The notes beneath the pieces are model-generated. The model worked only from the letters and a program-made list of their open reading frames with translations, had not been told where the DNA came from and did not search any database. The position numbers and the translations under genes were made by a program. A DNA stretch of 64,000 nt, from the NCBI RefSeq assembly GCF_009660225.1, contig NZ_CP045920.1, forward strand, positions 1,240,001-1,304,000, read 5' to 3'. Numbering within the stretch: the stretch's first letter is position 1; the number at the start of each line of letters is the position of its first letter. Source of the stretch: Pseudactinotalea sp. HY158 (GTDB taxonomy: Bacteria > Actinomycetota > Actinomycetes > Actinomycetales > Beutenbergiaceae). This document shows positions 52,140-62,029 of the stretch, piece after piece.

Positions 52140-52475
52140 TCAGCGTGTCGTCGAGATCGCCTGGTCGTCCAGGTAGGCATCGAGTTCGATGAAGTGCAGC
52201 AGTCGTTGCCGCATGCCCTCCATGGTGGCCCCGTTGGTGGAACGGGCCGCGCACTGCACACGGTTCGCGACGGCCGTACCCGTCAGTTGCGTGACGGTAC
52301 AGCCGGTGGCGGCGGCAATCTGGATCAACTCGGTCATCTTCGGCGCCCGTTTGCCGGTCAGGATGCGGTTGAGGGTCGATTGGGAGATGCCCGTGCGGTT
52401 CTCCAGGGCGCGCTGAGAGAGGCCGGCAGCCGTGCGGGCGCTTTCGATGGCTGCGTTCACGGTGCTCGTGTTCAT
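52140..52475 (-). CDS. XRE family HTH repressor, partner of ImmA-like peptidase
   Basis: A 111-aa protein. The XRE domain spans residues ~8-62 (RTAAGLSQRALENRTGISQS, TLNRILTGKRAPKMTELIQI). The C-terminal tail is short and could be the cleavage target. It precedes the peptidase gene by 12 bp. Such pairs are found in phages, ICEs and stress-responsive TA-like modules. An inverted repeat upstream is a candidate operator. Confidence 0.9.
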   Translation of the reverse strand: MNTSTVNAAIESARTAAGLSQRALENRTGISQSTLNRILTGKRAPKMTELIQIAAATGCTVTQLTGTAVANRVQCAARSTNGATMEGMRQRLLHFIELDAYLDDQAISTTR

Positions 52476-52488
52476 GCGCTCCGCCTAC

Positions 52489-52514
52489 TGAATCAAATTA
52501 CGTAGAGCGATTCA
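52489..52514. promoter_or_regulatory. Inverted repeat upstream of the XRE gene
   Basis: TGAATC (52489-52494) and GATTCA (52509-52514), 14 bp apart, in an AT-richer stretch 14 bp from the XRE start. It is a possible operator or promoter element. Confidence 0.4.
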
Positions 52515-52682
52515 TTCTAGCGGCAGCGGGCGACGGGTTCCACCCTGGGTGTGGAAATGATCGGCGAGATGGAGTACCGACAGATCGGGGGTGTCGCGGT
52601 CGACGCGTGCGTGTTACGGTACGTGGACCTTCTGACAACGCTGTCAAGCCACTGGCCGGGCAGCCGGCACGCTAGGACCCCC

Positions 52683-55600
52683 GTGATCTTCACCCGCACA
52701 GCCCATGCATCCGCGAGCCTCGTGCTCGCCGCCGCCCTCGTCTCCGGCGGGGCGATCTCGGCGAGCGCGGCGCCCGAACCGGCGATCACGCCCGCGGCCA
52801 CCCCCGTGACCGACGTGACCTCGCTGGTCGACCCGTTCGTCTCGACCGAGGACGACTACGGCCAGGACCTCCCGGGCGCGCAGGCGCCGAACTCGCTCGT
52901 CAAGATCAACCCGATGACGACCCCCGATCGCTCGCACACCGGTTACGACTACGCCGAGGACCAGATCGCCGGGTTCACGCACACGAACCTCGACGGCGTC
53001 GGCGGCAGCGGCGCGGGCGGCGACCTGCTCGTCGTCCCGACCTACGTCGACTACACGCAGCGGCCCGACCGCGCCTCCTACGCGAAGACCTACTCCCACG
53101 ACGCGGAGGAGGCCTCGCCCGGGTACTACCGGGTCGACCTGACCACGACCGAGGGAACCGACTCCGACGTCAGCGATGCCCCCGGCGCCGACCCGATCGT
53201 GGCCGAGGCGACGACGGACACCCGCGCCGGCTGGGATCGCTTCACCTTCCCGGAGGCGGGCACGGCCTCGCTCGTGCTCGACCTGGCCAACAACTTCACC
53301 GACCGGCGCGACGCGACCCTCGCGGTGACCGAGCTGCCCGATGGCCGGGCCGCGCTCTCGGGGGAGGTCGTCGGCTACTTCAACGGCTACGAGTACCGGC
53401 TCTTCTACTACGCGGAGTCGACCGCGCCCACGGCCGCCGTGCGCACGTGGGGCGGCAACCGGATGCTCAGCACGACCTCGAAGAACCGGGCCGGCACCGA
53501 CATCGGCGCGATCCTCGACTTCGACGTCGAGGCCGGCGAGCAGGTGGGCCTGCAGGTGGCGATCTCGACGATCAGCGCCGAGCAGGCCGCCGTCGACTTC
53601 GGCGTCGAGATCGCCGATCGCACTTTCGGCCAGATCCGCACCGACACCCGCGCCGCCTGGGAGGACTTGCTCGGCCGGGTGGCGATCTCGACCAGCGCGA
53701 CGAGCGACCCGGACGGCACGCTCGCCCGGCTGTTCTACACCCACCTCTACCGGATGCTGGCCACCCCCGTGAACGCCACGAGCACGAGCGGGACCTACCG
53801 CTCCCTCGACGGCACGATCCGCCAGGCGGAGGGGTACACCCACTACGACGGCTGGGGCTTCTGGGACGACTTCCGCAAGTACGGGGCGCTGGCGATCGCC
53901 TACCCCGACCTCTACGCCGACATGGCCCAATCGATCGTCGACCTGTTCGCGGGCCTCGGCGACAGCGGCGCGAGCAGGCTCGGGAGCCTGACCCACGCGG
54001 TGCCGACGGTGCGATTCGAGCGAGCCGCCGTCGTCCTCGCCGACGCGATCGCGAAGGGAGCGCAGCCGACCGGGCTCGCGCAGGCCTGGCCGGGGCTCGT
54101 GACCGAATCCCAGGGACGCTACGCGGACGAGTCGAACGTCGAGCTCGGGTACATCGCGAACGAGATGGACGAGACCCTCGGCACCGCCTACGACGACTGG
54201 GCGATGTCGACCATCGCCACGGCGCTCGGGTACACCGACGAGGCCCGCGCCTACCGCGACCGCGCGACGAACTGGGTCAACATCTTCTCCGAGAATGCGG
54301 TCGAACTGCCCGACGGCACGACCGTGGGCCTCAACCTGCCCCGGCGCGCCGACGGCACCTTCGCGGACATCGACCCGGAACGGTTCCAGGCAGGCAACCT
54401 CTACCAGGGCACCGCCTGGCAGTACCACTGGTACATGGCCCCCGACATGGGCGGCCTCATCGACCTCATGGGCGGGCGGGAGAACACCCTCGCCGCGCTC
54501 AGCTACATGTTCGGCGAGCAGGCGCCCGACGACGGGTCGCGGATGCTCCACTCGAACGCCAACGAGATCGACCTGCAGGCCCCGTACCTGTTCAACTACG
54601 TGGGCGCGCCGTCGAAGACCCAGCACTGGGTGCGCAGCATCTACACGGAGAAGACCTGGAACCGGTACATCGCCACCGGGTCCACGAGCTACGCGCCCTC
54701 CTCCGGTGGCGAGTTCACCCCGCCGGTCAAGACCCGGGTCTACTCGCTCGACCCGCAGGGCTTCCTGCCGACCATGGACAACGACACCGGCACGATGTCG
54801 TCGATGTTCGTCGCCGCCGGCCTCGGCCTCTTCCCGGTCAACCTCGGGTCGGACCAGTACCAGATCGGCAGCCCGTTCTTCGAGCGCACGACGATCACCT
54901 ACCCCTCGGGCTCGAGCTTCACGATCTCGGCCGACGGCGTCTCCGCGGACTCCTACTACATCCAGTCGGCCCGGCTGAACGGCGCCGCCTTCGACCGCAC
55001 GTGGGTGACCTACGACCAGCTCATGGCCGGCGGCGAGCTCGCGTTCACCATGGGCTCCGAGCCGTCCGACTGGGCGGCCGACGGCATCGCCCCGCCCTCG
55101 CTGAGCGACTCCGTGGACAGCTCGATCTACGAACCGGACTCCCCGGTGTCGCTCGACTCGCGCGAGTTCCACGAGGCGCCCGCCGGCGACGGGTCGATCG
55201 GCAACTCGCTCACCCTGAGCCTGGCGGACGGCGCGTTCGCGGGCGCGGACGGCGACGACCTCGCCGCCGGCGGGGCGATCGAGGCGAGCGGCGTCCCGGC
55301 CGGCCTCACCCTCTCGGCGATCCGGGTCGACGACCGCACGGTGCAGCTCTCCCTCACGGGCCGGGCCGCCGCCTCCACCCCGCTCGACAGCACCGACGAC
55401 CTGCGTCTGAGTGTGACCGATGCGGCGTTCGCGCAGCGCCTGGACGACGCCCCGCCGGCCCTCGATCTGCGGGTCACCTTCGCCGGCGTCACCGTGAGCG
55501 CGGACCGGCTGACCATGCGGGCGGGCGCCGACGGCGCGCTGGAGGAGTCGGTCGTGCTCACGATGCACGGCGCCCGCTTCGCCGGCGCCGAGGGCCGCGA

Positions 55601-57920
55601 TCTCGTGGCCGACGGCGACCTCACCCTGCCCGGATTGCCGGCGGGCCTCGAGGCCGCGGCCGAGAAGACCGGACCGAGCACCCTGGACCTGCGGGTGCAC
55701 GGCACGATCGAGCGCGGCGCGAGCTTCGTGCTCCGCTTCGCCGACGGCGCGTTCGAGGCCACGCCGGCGCCGTCGATCAGCGGTGACGGCCTCGGGCTGC
55801 GCGCCTTCACCGTCGCCCTCGACCGACAGTGGCACGCGCAGCTCGCCGACCTCTACGAACGGGTGCGCCTCATCGAGAAGGGCAACTACGCGTCGTCCAC
55901 GTTCGCCGGCTTCGAGGCGGCGCGGACCGCCGCCCGAGACCTGCTCGCCGACGAGGACGCGAGCGAGGAGGACCTGCGCAGCGCGTTCTACGACCTCCAG
56001 GGGGCCGTGGGGTCGCTGTCGATCGCGCAGTCGCCGCACCGCCGGCTGCAGGCCGAGAGCAGCGACGACTGGTCCGGCGGCGACCTCAAGGCCGAATCGA
56101 GCACCGACTCCAGCGGCGTCCCGCTCGGGAACCTCGGCGGGGTGCGCGACGGCAGCTGGATCGCCTACGGCGACCTGGACTTCGCAGGCGCCCCGCCGGA
56201 GACGTTCACGATCCGCTACGTGAACAACAGCGGACGCGGCCCCGCCGACTCGCGCGTGGCGCTGCGCCTGGATGCCCCGGACGGCCCGCTCCTCGACGAG
56301 GTCGCCCTCCCGTCGTCGGGATCGAGCTGGAGCGACTACACCACGGTCGAGCACACCCTGTCCGACCCGTCGCTGCTCGAGGGCTCCCACACGCTCTACC
56401 TGGTGTTCGAGGGCTCGACCACCGAGGCGCGGCCGTGGATCGGGAACATCGACTGGGCGCAGTTCTCGAGCCCGGGCGACGGCTCCGAGGCGCAGACCGC
56501 GCGTGTCGAGGCCGAGGCGTTCACGGACTCGAACGGGAACGGGCTCAAGACCGAGACGAGCACCGACGACGCCGGCAACACGATCGGCAACGTCGGCGGC
56601 ACCTGGGACGGCGGCGTGCTCACCTACGACGACGTCGACCTGTCGGCCCGCGAGTTCAGCACCCTGTCGGTGCGGTACGCGAACAACTCCGGGCGCACCG
56701 GTCCCGGCGCGCTGATCGAGGTGCGACTGGACGACGCGGCGAACGACCCGATCGCGACGATCCCCCTGCCCACCACGGGAACGAGCTGGAGCGCCTACCG
56801 CACCGTGACCGCTGCCCTGCCCGCGGAGGTCACCGGCGTGCACACCCTCGTGATCACGATGCGTGCGCGCACCGACTCCGGGCATCCCTACGTGGCGAAC
56901 TTCGACTGGTTCGAGTTCGGCGGGGCGGACCTGACCGAGCTGCGCCAGGCCGTCGAGGCCGCCCGCGACCTGCTGCCGCAGCGCGACAGGTACATCGCGG
57001 TGGACTTCGGGGTCTTCGAACGCGCCCTCCAGGACGCTCAGGTCACCCTCGAGGATCCGACCTCGCTCCAGCCGGAGGTCGACGACGCGCTCTGGGTGCT
57101 GAACGCGGCCCAGGAGCAGCTCGAATGGGTGGTCGTTCGGGAACTGGCCGAGGTCGTGGACGCGGCCGAATCGCTCGACACGACCGCGTACACGCGGGAG
57201 AGCGTCGAGGCGTTCGAGGACGCGCTCGCCCAGGCCCGGGGTCTTGCCGCCGGCGCGTCCCACGCGGACTACACGGCGGCCCGCGACGGTCTCGTCGCCG
57301 CGATCGACGGGCTCGTCGAGATGACCGTGCCGGCCCGGCCGGCCGCGCCGGCGGCCGAGCTGACGGCGCCGACGACGATCACCGTGCGCTGGTCCGGTGT
57401 GAGCGACGACGGCGGCTCCGCCGTGACCGGGTACTGCGTCTCGCTCTCCGGCGACGCCGATGCCGCGACCGTCACGGTCGACGCGGGAACGACTTCGGCG
57501 GACTTCACCGACCTCGTTCCCGGGGCCACGTACACGGCGACCGTCACGGCGCTCAACGCGCTCGGGGCCGGTGCCGAGTCGCCGGCCTCCGCGGCCGTGA
57601 CGACCGAGGCGGCGCCCACCGATCCCACCGACCCGACGGATCCGGACCCGACGGACCCGACCGACCCGGACCCGACGGACCCGACGGACCCGGACCCGAC
57701 GGATCCGACCGATCCGACACCCGGCGGCCCGGGCGGCGATGCGGATCCGTCCGACTCGTCCGATCCGTCCGTGCAGCCGTCGGGCGATGCGGGTGATGGG
57801 GGCGCGATGCCGGACACCGGCCTGTCCGCCGGGCCGCTCGGGATCGCGACGGCCGCGCTCGTGCTTGCGGGTGCCGTGCTGCTCACCATGCGGCGCCGGA
57901 GCCACCCCCGCGGCCGATAG
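52683..57920 (+). CDS. Cell-wall-anchored GH92 alpha-mannosidase with CBM6-like, FIVAR and FN3 modules
   Basis: A 1745-aa surface enzyme. Signal peptide 1-30 (ASASLVLAAALVSGGAISAS, cleaved near ASA-AP). GH92 catalytic part ~45-800: GFTHTNLDGVGGSGAGGDLL, THYDGWGFWDDFRKYGAL and MDNDTGTMSS (~698, aligned with the catalytic PGNDDxGxMS loop), followed by FPVNLGSDQYQIGSPFFER. GH92 enzymes are calcium-dependent inverting exo-alpha-mannosidases acting on N-glycans. Then come helical segments (~1050-1115), two CBM6-like modules (~1120-1262, ~1272-1416), FIVAR-type helices (~1416-1545), FN3 (~1549-1642), an Asp-Pro-Thr spacer, the sortase-like MPDTG (~1709), a membrane helix and a basic tail. The start is GTG 52683. 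Confidence 0.9.
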   Translation: MIFTRTAHASASLVLAAALVSGGAISASAAPEPAITPAATPVTDVTSLVDPFVSTEDDYGQDLPGAQAPNSLVKINPMTTPDRSHTGYDYAEDQIAGFTHTNLDGVGGSGAGGDLLVVPTYVDYTQRPDRASYAKTYSHDAEEASPGYYRVDLTTTEGTDSDVSDAPGADPIVAEATTDTRAGWDRFTFPEAGTASLVLDLANNFTDRRDATLAVTELPDGRAALSGEVVGYFNGYEYRLFYYAESTAPTAAVRTWGGNRMLSTTSKNRAGTDIGAILDFDVEAGEQVGLQVAISTISAEQAAVDFGVEIADRTFGQIRTDTRAAWEDLLGRVAISTSATSDPDGTLARLFYTHLYRMLATPVNATSTSGTYRSLDGTIRQAEGYTHYDGWGFWDDFRKYGALAIAYPDLYADMAQSIVDLFAGLGDSGASRLGSLTHAVPTVRFERAAVVLADAIAKGAQPTGLAQAWPGLVTESQGRYADESNVELGYIANEMDETLGTAYDDWAMSTIATALGYTDEARAYRDRATNWVNIFSENAVELPDGTTVGLNLPRRADGTFADIDPERFQAGNLYQGTAWQYHWYMAPDMGGLIDLMGGRENTLAALSYMFGEQAPDDGSRMLHSNANEIDLQAPYLFNYVGAPSKTQHWVRSIYTEKTWNRYIATGSTSYAPSSGGEFTPPVKTRVYSLDPQGFLPTMDNDTGTMSSMFVAAGLGLFPVNLGSDQYQIGSPFFERTTITYPSGSSFTISADGVSADSYYIQSARLNGAAFDRTWVTYDQLMAGGELAFTMGSEPSDWAADGIAPPSLSDSVDSSIYEPDSPVSLDSREFHEAPAGDGSIGNSLTLSLADGAFAGADGDDLAAGGAIEASGVPAGLTLSAIRVDDRTVQLSLTGRAAASTPLDSTDDLRLSVTDAAFAQRLDDAPPALDLRVTFAGVTVSADRLTMRAGADGALEESVVLTMHGARFAGAEGRDLVADGDLTLPGLPAGLEAAAEKTGPSTLDLRVHGTIERGASFVLRFADGAFEATPAPSISGDGLGLRAFTVALDRQWHAQLADLYERVRLIEKGNYASSTFAGFEAARTAARDLLADEDASEEDLRSAFYDLQGAVGSLSIAQSPHRRLQAESSDDWSGGDLKAESSTDSSGVPLGNLGGVRDGSWIAYGDLDFAGAPPETFTIRYVNNSGRGPADSRVALRLDAPDGPLLDEVALPSSGSSWSDYTTVEHTLSDPSLLEGSHTLYLVFEGSTTEARPWIGNIDWAQFSSPGDGSEAQTARVEAEAFTDSNGNGLKTETSTDDAGNTIGNVGGTWDGGVLTYDDVDLSAREFSTLSVRYANNSGRTGPGALIEVRLDDAANDPIATIPLPTTGTSWSAYRTVTAALPAEVTGVHTLVITMRARTDSGHPYVANFDWFEFGGADLTELRQAVEAARDLLPQRDRYIAVDFGVFERALQDAQVTLEDPTSLQPEVDDALWVLNAAQEQLEWVVVRELAEVVDAAESLDTTAYTRESVEAFEDALAQARGLAAGASHADYTAARDGLVAAIDGLVEMTVPARPAAPAAELTAPTTITVRWSGVSDDGGSAVTGYCVSLSGDADAATVTVDAGTTSADFTDLVPGATYTATVTALNALGAGAESPASAAVTTEAAPTDPTDPTDPDPTDPTDPDPTDPTDPDPTDPTDPTPGGPGGDADPSDSSDPSVQPSGDAGDGGAMPDTGLSAGPLGIATAALVLAGAVLLTMRRRSHPRGR

Positions 57921-57957
57921 GACGGCACCGCATCATCGCACCGGATGAGGTGAGGAT

Positions 57958-57994
57958 CGCCCCCTCGAGGATCAATCCTCGAGGGGGCGTTCTT
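57958..57994. terminator. Strong intrinsic terminator after the GH92 gene
   Basis: A 14-bp perfect stem (CGCCCCCTCGAGGA paired with TCCTCGAGGGGGCG), 4-nt loop TCAA, then TTCTT. It lies 38 bp after the GH92 stop. Confidence 0.9.
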
Positions 57995-58133
57995 GTGAGC
58001 GGTTTGTGAGCGGCCGCTGCAAGAGTGGGCCGCTGCTGCGCCGGGCCCTGCCCGGAGTCGATGACGGCCCTGCCCGGAGTCGATCGCGAAGGCCCCCGGC
58101 GCGGCCGCCGACCCCATCCAAGGAGAGCCACAC

Positions 58134-59558
58134 ATGACCGCAACCCGTCCACGACGCGCCGCCCTCGCGGGTGCCGGAGCCTGCGCCGTGCTCCTCGCCG
58201 GATCCGTGCCGACGGCCGCCGCCCCCGGTGATCCACTCCCGGACGGGCAGCGGATCACGGCCCTGACCCAGATCGTCGTCGATGCCGAGGGGGACGACCT
58301 CGAGCCCGCGGACGCGGTGACCCGGCTCTTCGACCTCGACTCCGTGACGGCGGCGTCCGTGGCCGCGGGCGGGCCGATCACGGGCTGGTCGAGCGGCGGC
58401 TGGGTGATCGGCGGGGGGCTCGACGTCGACGAGGACGGCCAGGGGTACGCGGTACTCCAATCCGCTCCGGTCGACGCGCCGGACGACCTTCCGACCACCC
58501 AGATGCTCGAGGTCGACCCCGACGCTCCGGACCCCGAGGAACCGCCGACCGGCGATCCCGAGACCGACCTGTACCGAGCGCCCGCCGTCGTCCCGGTGGA
58601 CGCCACCGACGGCACCTTCGGCGCGCCCGTCGCCATCGTGTACGACTCCGCGCTCGGCGACCGGGAGGACCTGCGGCTCGAGGGCTGCCTCGGTGCCGAC
58701 TACACCGGCGGCCTCCTCCGCGCGATCTGCATCGGGTACGGAACCCTGGACGATCGCGCCGACGTCGTGGAGATCGGCGTGATCGACCCCGTCACCGGCG
58801 AGTTCACGCCCGAGACCCGCGTCGCGAACCATCTCGGCTACGACTACACCTGGGTGCAGGACCTCTCGACGAGCCCCACCGGTGAGACCTGGCTGCTGTT
58901 CGTCGCCCTCGAGGAGGACGGCCAGGTCGAGTCCATCTCCCACAGGCTCGCACCGGTCGATCTCGGGACCGACGAGGTCGCCACCTCGGGCCACCGAGAG
59001 ATCCTCCAGGGCGACGAGGACTCCATGTTCGCGATCGAGGCGATCGACTTCGATGCGGCCGGCCAGTTGTGGGCGCTCGGATCCACGGTGGCCGGCGAGG
59101 TGGAGGTCCACACCGCGCTCGGCACCATCGACCCCGCGACCGGTGCCATGGAACTCGTCGACGACGTCTCCGGCCCCGCCGACCGGCCCGGCGACAGCTT
59201 CCTCGGCGTGAGCGTCTGGGGAGCCGAGCCCACCGACCCGGACCCGACCGAGACGGCCGACCCGGACCCGACGGAGACGTCCGACCCGGACCCGACCGAG
59301 ACCACGGACCCGACCGACCCCGACCCGACGGAGACGACCGAGCCCGACCCGACCACGGACCCGGCGGAGACGACCGAGCCCGACCCGACCACGGACCCGG
59401 CGGAGTCGAGTGACCCGGACCCGACCGCGGCCACGCCGGACGAGGAACTGGCCCGGACGGGCAGCGAGCCGGCCCTGCCGGTCGCGCTGGCCCTCGCGGC
59501 GATCCTCGGCGGCGGGGCGATCCTCGCGGCGGTGCGGCGCCGGGCGCGCGCGAACTGA
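58134..59558 (+). CDS. Surface-anchored protein of unknown function with LARTG sorting signal
   Basis: A 474-aa exported protein. The signal peptide (RAALAGAGACAVLLAGSVPT, then AAAPGD) is followed by a ~350-residue domain rich in beta strands, with repeated statements such as VIDPVTGEFTPETRV and TIDPATGAMELVDDV. These resemble beta-propeller blades, but no family is certain. Residues ~365-430 are an Asp-Pro-Thr-Glu repeat spacer. The sorting motif is LARTG (~439), then a hydrophobic helix and RRRARAN. It is probably attached by a sortase, like the preceding GH92 enzyme, whose spacer it shares in style. Confidence 0.8.
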   Translation: MTATRPRRAALAGAGACAVLLAGSVPTAAAPGDPLPDGQRITALTQIVVDAEGDDLEPADAVTRLFDLDSVTAASVAAGGPITGWSSGGWVIGGGLDVDEDGQGYAVLQSAPVDAPDDLPTTQMLEVDPDAPDPEEPPTGDPETDLYRAPAVVPVDATDGTFGAPVAIVYDSALGDREDLRLEGCLGADYTGGLLRAICIGYGTLDDRADVVEIGVIDPVTGEFTPETRVANHLGYDYTWVQDLSTSPTGETWLLFVALEEDGQVESISHRLAPVDLGTDEVATSGHREILQGDEDSMFAIEAIDFDAAGQLWALGSTVAGEVEVHTALGTIDPATGAMELVDDVSGPADRPGDSFLGVSVWGAEPTDPDPTETADPDPTETSDPDPTETTDPTDPDPTETTEPDPTTDPAETTEPDPTTDPAESSDPDPTAATPDEELARTGSEPALPVALALAAILGGGAILAAVRRRARAN

Positions 59559-59631
59559 CGCACCCCGAGGTGGGTGACGGTCCGGCGCCGCTCGTGGACA
59601 CCGCGCCGGCGGCGGTGGGACGATCGTGGGT

Positions 59632-60765
59632 ATGAGGCGCAGCGGGAGCGTGCCGGACCGACTCGTGCGCGATGTCGCGCGGGTCTGTGCCCGCGCGCAG
59701 GATCCGCTGGACCTGCTCGAGTGGGTGGCGGCCCGGATCCGCTCCGACGTGCCGTACGCCGCCGCGGGCTGGATCCTCGTCGACCCGGACACGATGCTCA
59801 TGAACGGCGTCTACGGTGAGGGCGTCGACCGGCACACCCATCTCGAGCTCATCGAGGCGGAGATGAGCGAGACCGAGGACGTCAATCGGTTCGTCGAGAT
59901 GGTCGATCGGGGAGTCCCGGCCGCCTCGCTCAGCCGTACGACCGGCGGCGACCTGAATGCGAGCAGCCGGTGGCGCCGTGTCTACCGGCCGCGCGGCTAC
60001 GGCGACGAGCTGCGGGCCGTCTTCGCGTGCGGCTCGGACGCCTGGGGCCATGCGTGCCTCGTGCGGCGCCGCGACGAGCCCGACTTCACGGCGGCCGAGG
60101 TCGGGCTCCTCGCCCGGGTGGCCCCGCATGTCGCCGACGGAATCCGCACGGGCCTGGCCGTCGGGGCGGTCGAGGCCCCCGCCGACGGCACCCCGGAACT
60201 CATCGTGCTCCGGGACGACGGCTCGGTCGAGTCGATGACGCCGATGGTGTCCACGTGGTTCGGCGACCCGGAGGACGAATCCCTGCGGAGCACGATGGTG
60301 CTTCACCAGGTGGCGCGACGGGCCCGGGCGCTCGTCGGCGACGGCGCTGCCGGCCCCGACCCGGCAGCCGTCGATCCCGCCGGTCTCGACCCGGCCCGGG
60401 CGTGGGCCCGCACGGCGGCCGGGGAGTCCGTCATCGTGCGCGGCGCGCGGCTGGGCGGGGAGGGGCCGGGGCGTACCGTGCTCGTGCTCGACCCCGCCAC
60501 GCGCGGCGACCTGGCACCGCTCGTGATGAGGCTGCATCAGCTCACCCGTCGGGAACGCGAGGTGACCCAGCTGTTGCTCACGGGCAAGACCACCCGGGCC
60601 ATCGCGGCCGACCTGTGGATCACTCCCGAGACGCTGCGGGGCCACGTGAAGAACGTGCTGGCGAAGCTGGCGGCGTCGAGCCGCGTCGAGCTCGTCGCGA
60701 TGCTCTCTCCCGAGCCGCGATCTCGGATGCGGCCCGCCGAGCCAGCCGGCCGGCGTAGCCCGTGA
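59632..60765 (+). CDS. GAF-like LuxR family transcriptional regulator
   Basis: A 377-aa regulator. The N-terminal ~190 residues look like a GAF-type sensor (YAAAGWILVDPDTMLMNGVY, LRAVFACGSDAWGHACLVRR), followed by a middle region. The C-terminal LuxR HTH is clear: HQLTRREREVTQLLLTGKTT, then IAADLWITPETLRGHVKNVL. The effector is unknown. It may control the flanking surface or oxidoreductase genes. Start ATG 59632. Its 3' end overlaps the next gene on the other strand by 146 bp. Confidence 0.88.
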   Translation: MRRSGSVPDRLVRDVARVCARAQDPLDLLEWVAARIRSDVPYAAAGWILVDPDTMLMNGVYGEGVDRHTHLELIEAEMSETEDVNRFVEMVDRGVPAASLSRTTGGDLNASSRWRRVYRPRGYGDELRAVFACGSDAWGHACLVRRRDEPDFTAAEVGLLARVAPHVADGIRTGLAVGAVEAPADGTPELIVLRDDGSVESMTPMVSTWFGDPEDESLRSTMVLHQVARRARALVGDGAAGPDPAAVDPAGLDPARAWARTAAGESVIVRGARLGGEGPGRTVLVLDPATRGDLAPLVMRLHQLTRREREVTQLLLTGKTTRAIAADLWITPETLRGHVKNVLAKLAASSRVELVAMLSPEPRSRMRPAEPAGRRSP

Positions 60766-61849
60766 TCCCCGGCCTGGCGACGTAACCGACGAACCGCAGT
60801 CCCGGCGCGGATTCACGCCCGGTGCGTTCGACCGGTTCGCCCCGCTCGTCGAGCACGCCGAACCGGCCGACGAGCGGTTCGAGGCCGGTCCGGTACCCCG
60901 TCGCGGCGATGACGACGTCCGGGCGCAGTCGCCGCCCGTCCGCGAGTCGGGCGTGCTCGCCCTCGAGGGAGTCCACGGCCGGGACCACCCGGATCGCGCC
61001 GGACCGGATCGAGTCGACCACCGGTGGATCGACCACGGCCACCCCGATCCCGCCGCGGTTCCGCAGCCGGGTCATCGGGCCCGCCGACGCCTCGGGCAGG
61101 CCGTAGGGCGCGAGGTTGCCGACGACCCGGCGCTGCATCGGCCGGAGCAGGCGGTCCACCCAGGCCGGCGGCAGGTGCATCATGACCGGGACCGGGAGGT
61201 CGCCCGGCGCGCCGAGCATCATCCGGAACAGGATGGTCGGGGGAGTGCGGACCGAGAGCCAGACGGTCCCGGCGACGCCCACCAGCTCGTGGGCGATCTC
61301 CATCCCGGTCGATCCCGCGCCCACCACGAGTACCCGCTGTCCGGCGAGCGGGGCCGCGTTCCGGTAGTCGAAGGCGTGCATCAGCCGGCCGCCGAACCGT
61401 TCCCGGCGGGCCCAGTCGGGCAGCACGGGAACGTTGAATCGCCCGCAGGCGACGACCACGTGCCGGGTCGTCAGGATTCCCGCCGGGGTCGTCACCCGCC
61501 ACGTGCCACCCCGGCGGTCGAGCCGCTCGACGCGGGCGTGGGTCCGAACCCGCACGTGCCGGGACCGCGCGTACGCCGCGAGGTAGCCCACGTACTGGTC
61601 CCGGGTCGGGAACTGACCCCAGGCGCGCTCGAAGGGCGCCCCGGGAAGGGCCGAGTGGAGCCGGCTCGTATTGAAGCGCAGGCCGTCGTAGCGGGCCGCC
61701 CACGCGGCGCCGATGCCCGCCCCCTGCTCGAGCACGACGGCGCCGACTCCCCGCCGGGTGAGCTCCGCGGCCGTGGCCAGCCCGGCCGGGCCGCTGCCGA
61801 TCACCACCACGGGCTGGTCGTCTCCTTGGGTGAACGGGTCGGTGTTCAT
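60620..61849 (-). CDS. Flavin-containing monooxygenase (YUCCA-like)
   Basis: A 409-aa flavoprotein. The FAD site is VVVIGSGPAGLATAAEL, the NADPH site is VLVVGAGSTGMEIAHEL, the FMO identifying motif is FGGRLMHAFDY (F-x-G-x-x-x-H-x-x-x-Y) and DVVIAATGYRTGLEPLV holds the ATGY motif. These belong to class B flavin monooxygenases that oxygenate N, S or ketone substrates; the substrate is not readable. The functional protein should end near GYAGRLARRAASEIAARE. The last ~40 residues are Ser/Arg/Pro-rich and antisense to the luxR end. Start ATG 61849. Confidence 0.9.
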   Translation of the reverse strand: MNTDPFTQGDDQPVVVIGSGPAGLATAAELTRRGVGAVVLEQGAGIGAAWAARYDGLRFNTSRLHSALPGAPFERAWGQFPTRDQYVGYLAAYARSRHVRVRTHARVERLDRRGGTWRVTTPAGILTTRHVVVACGRFNVPVLPDWARRERFGGRLMHAFDYRNAAPLAGQRVLVVGAGSTGMEIAHELVGVAGTVWLSVRTPPTILFRMMLGAPGDLPVPVMMHLPPAWVDRLLRPMQRRVVGNLAPYGLPEASAGPMTRLRNRGGIGVAVVDPPVVDSIRSGAIRVVPAVDSLEGEHARLADGRRLRPDVVIAATGYRTGLEPLVGRFGVLDERGEPVERTGRESAPGLRFVGYVARPGITGYAGRLARRAASEIAARERASRRARRGSTPPASPARSSRGPAASRE

Positions 61850-62029
61850 GTCGGCTCCTCGGTCCGGTCCACACAGCGTCCACCCGGCCCCGTCGGCCGG
61901 GAACCCCCCGGTCGGGGGGTCTTCCTGGCCGCCACCACGCGGGCAAGACGATCGTCCAAACCGCTCTCATCCGAACGGCCCCGTCAGTAGATTGGACTCG
62001 TTGTAACGGGGCGACGCAGGAGAGTGCAC

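Noticed and set aside
52644-57905. Minus-strand open frame of about 1750 codons opposite the GH92 gene
   Set aside because: Gly/Arg/Val-rich translation with no domains; the + strand holds an unmistakable GH92 enzyme with signal peptide and anchor. Long antisense frames are common at this GC content.
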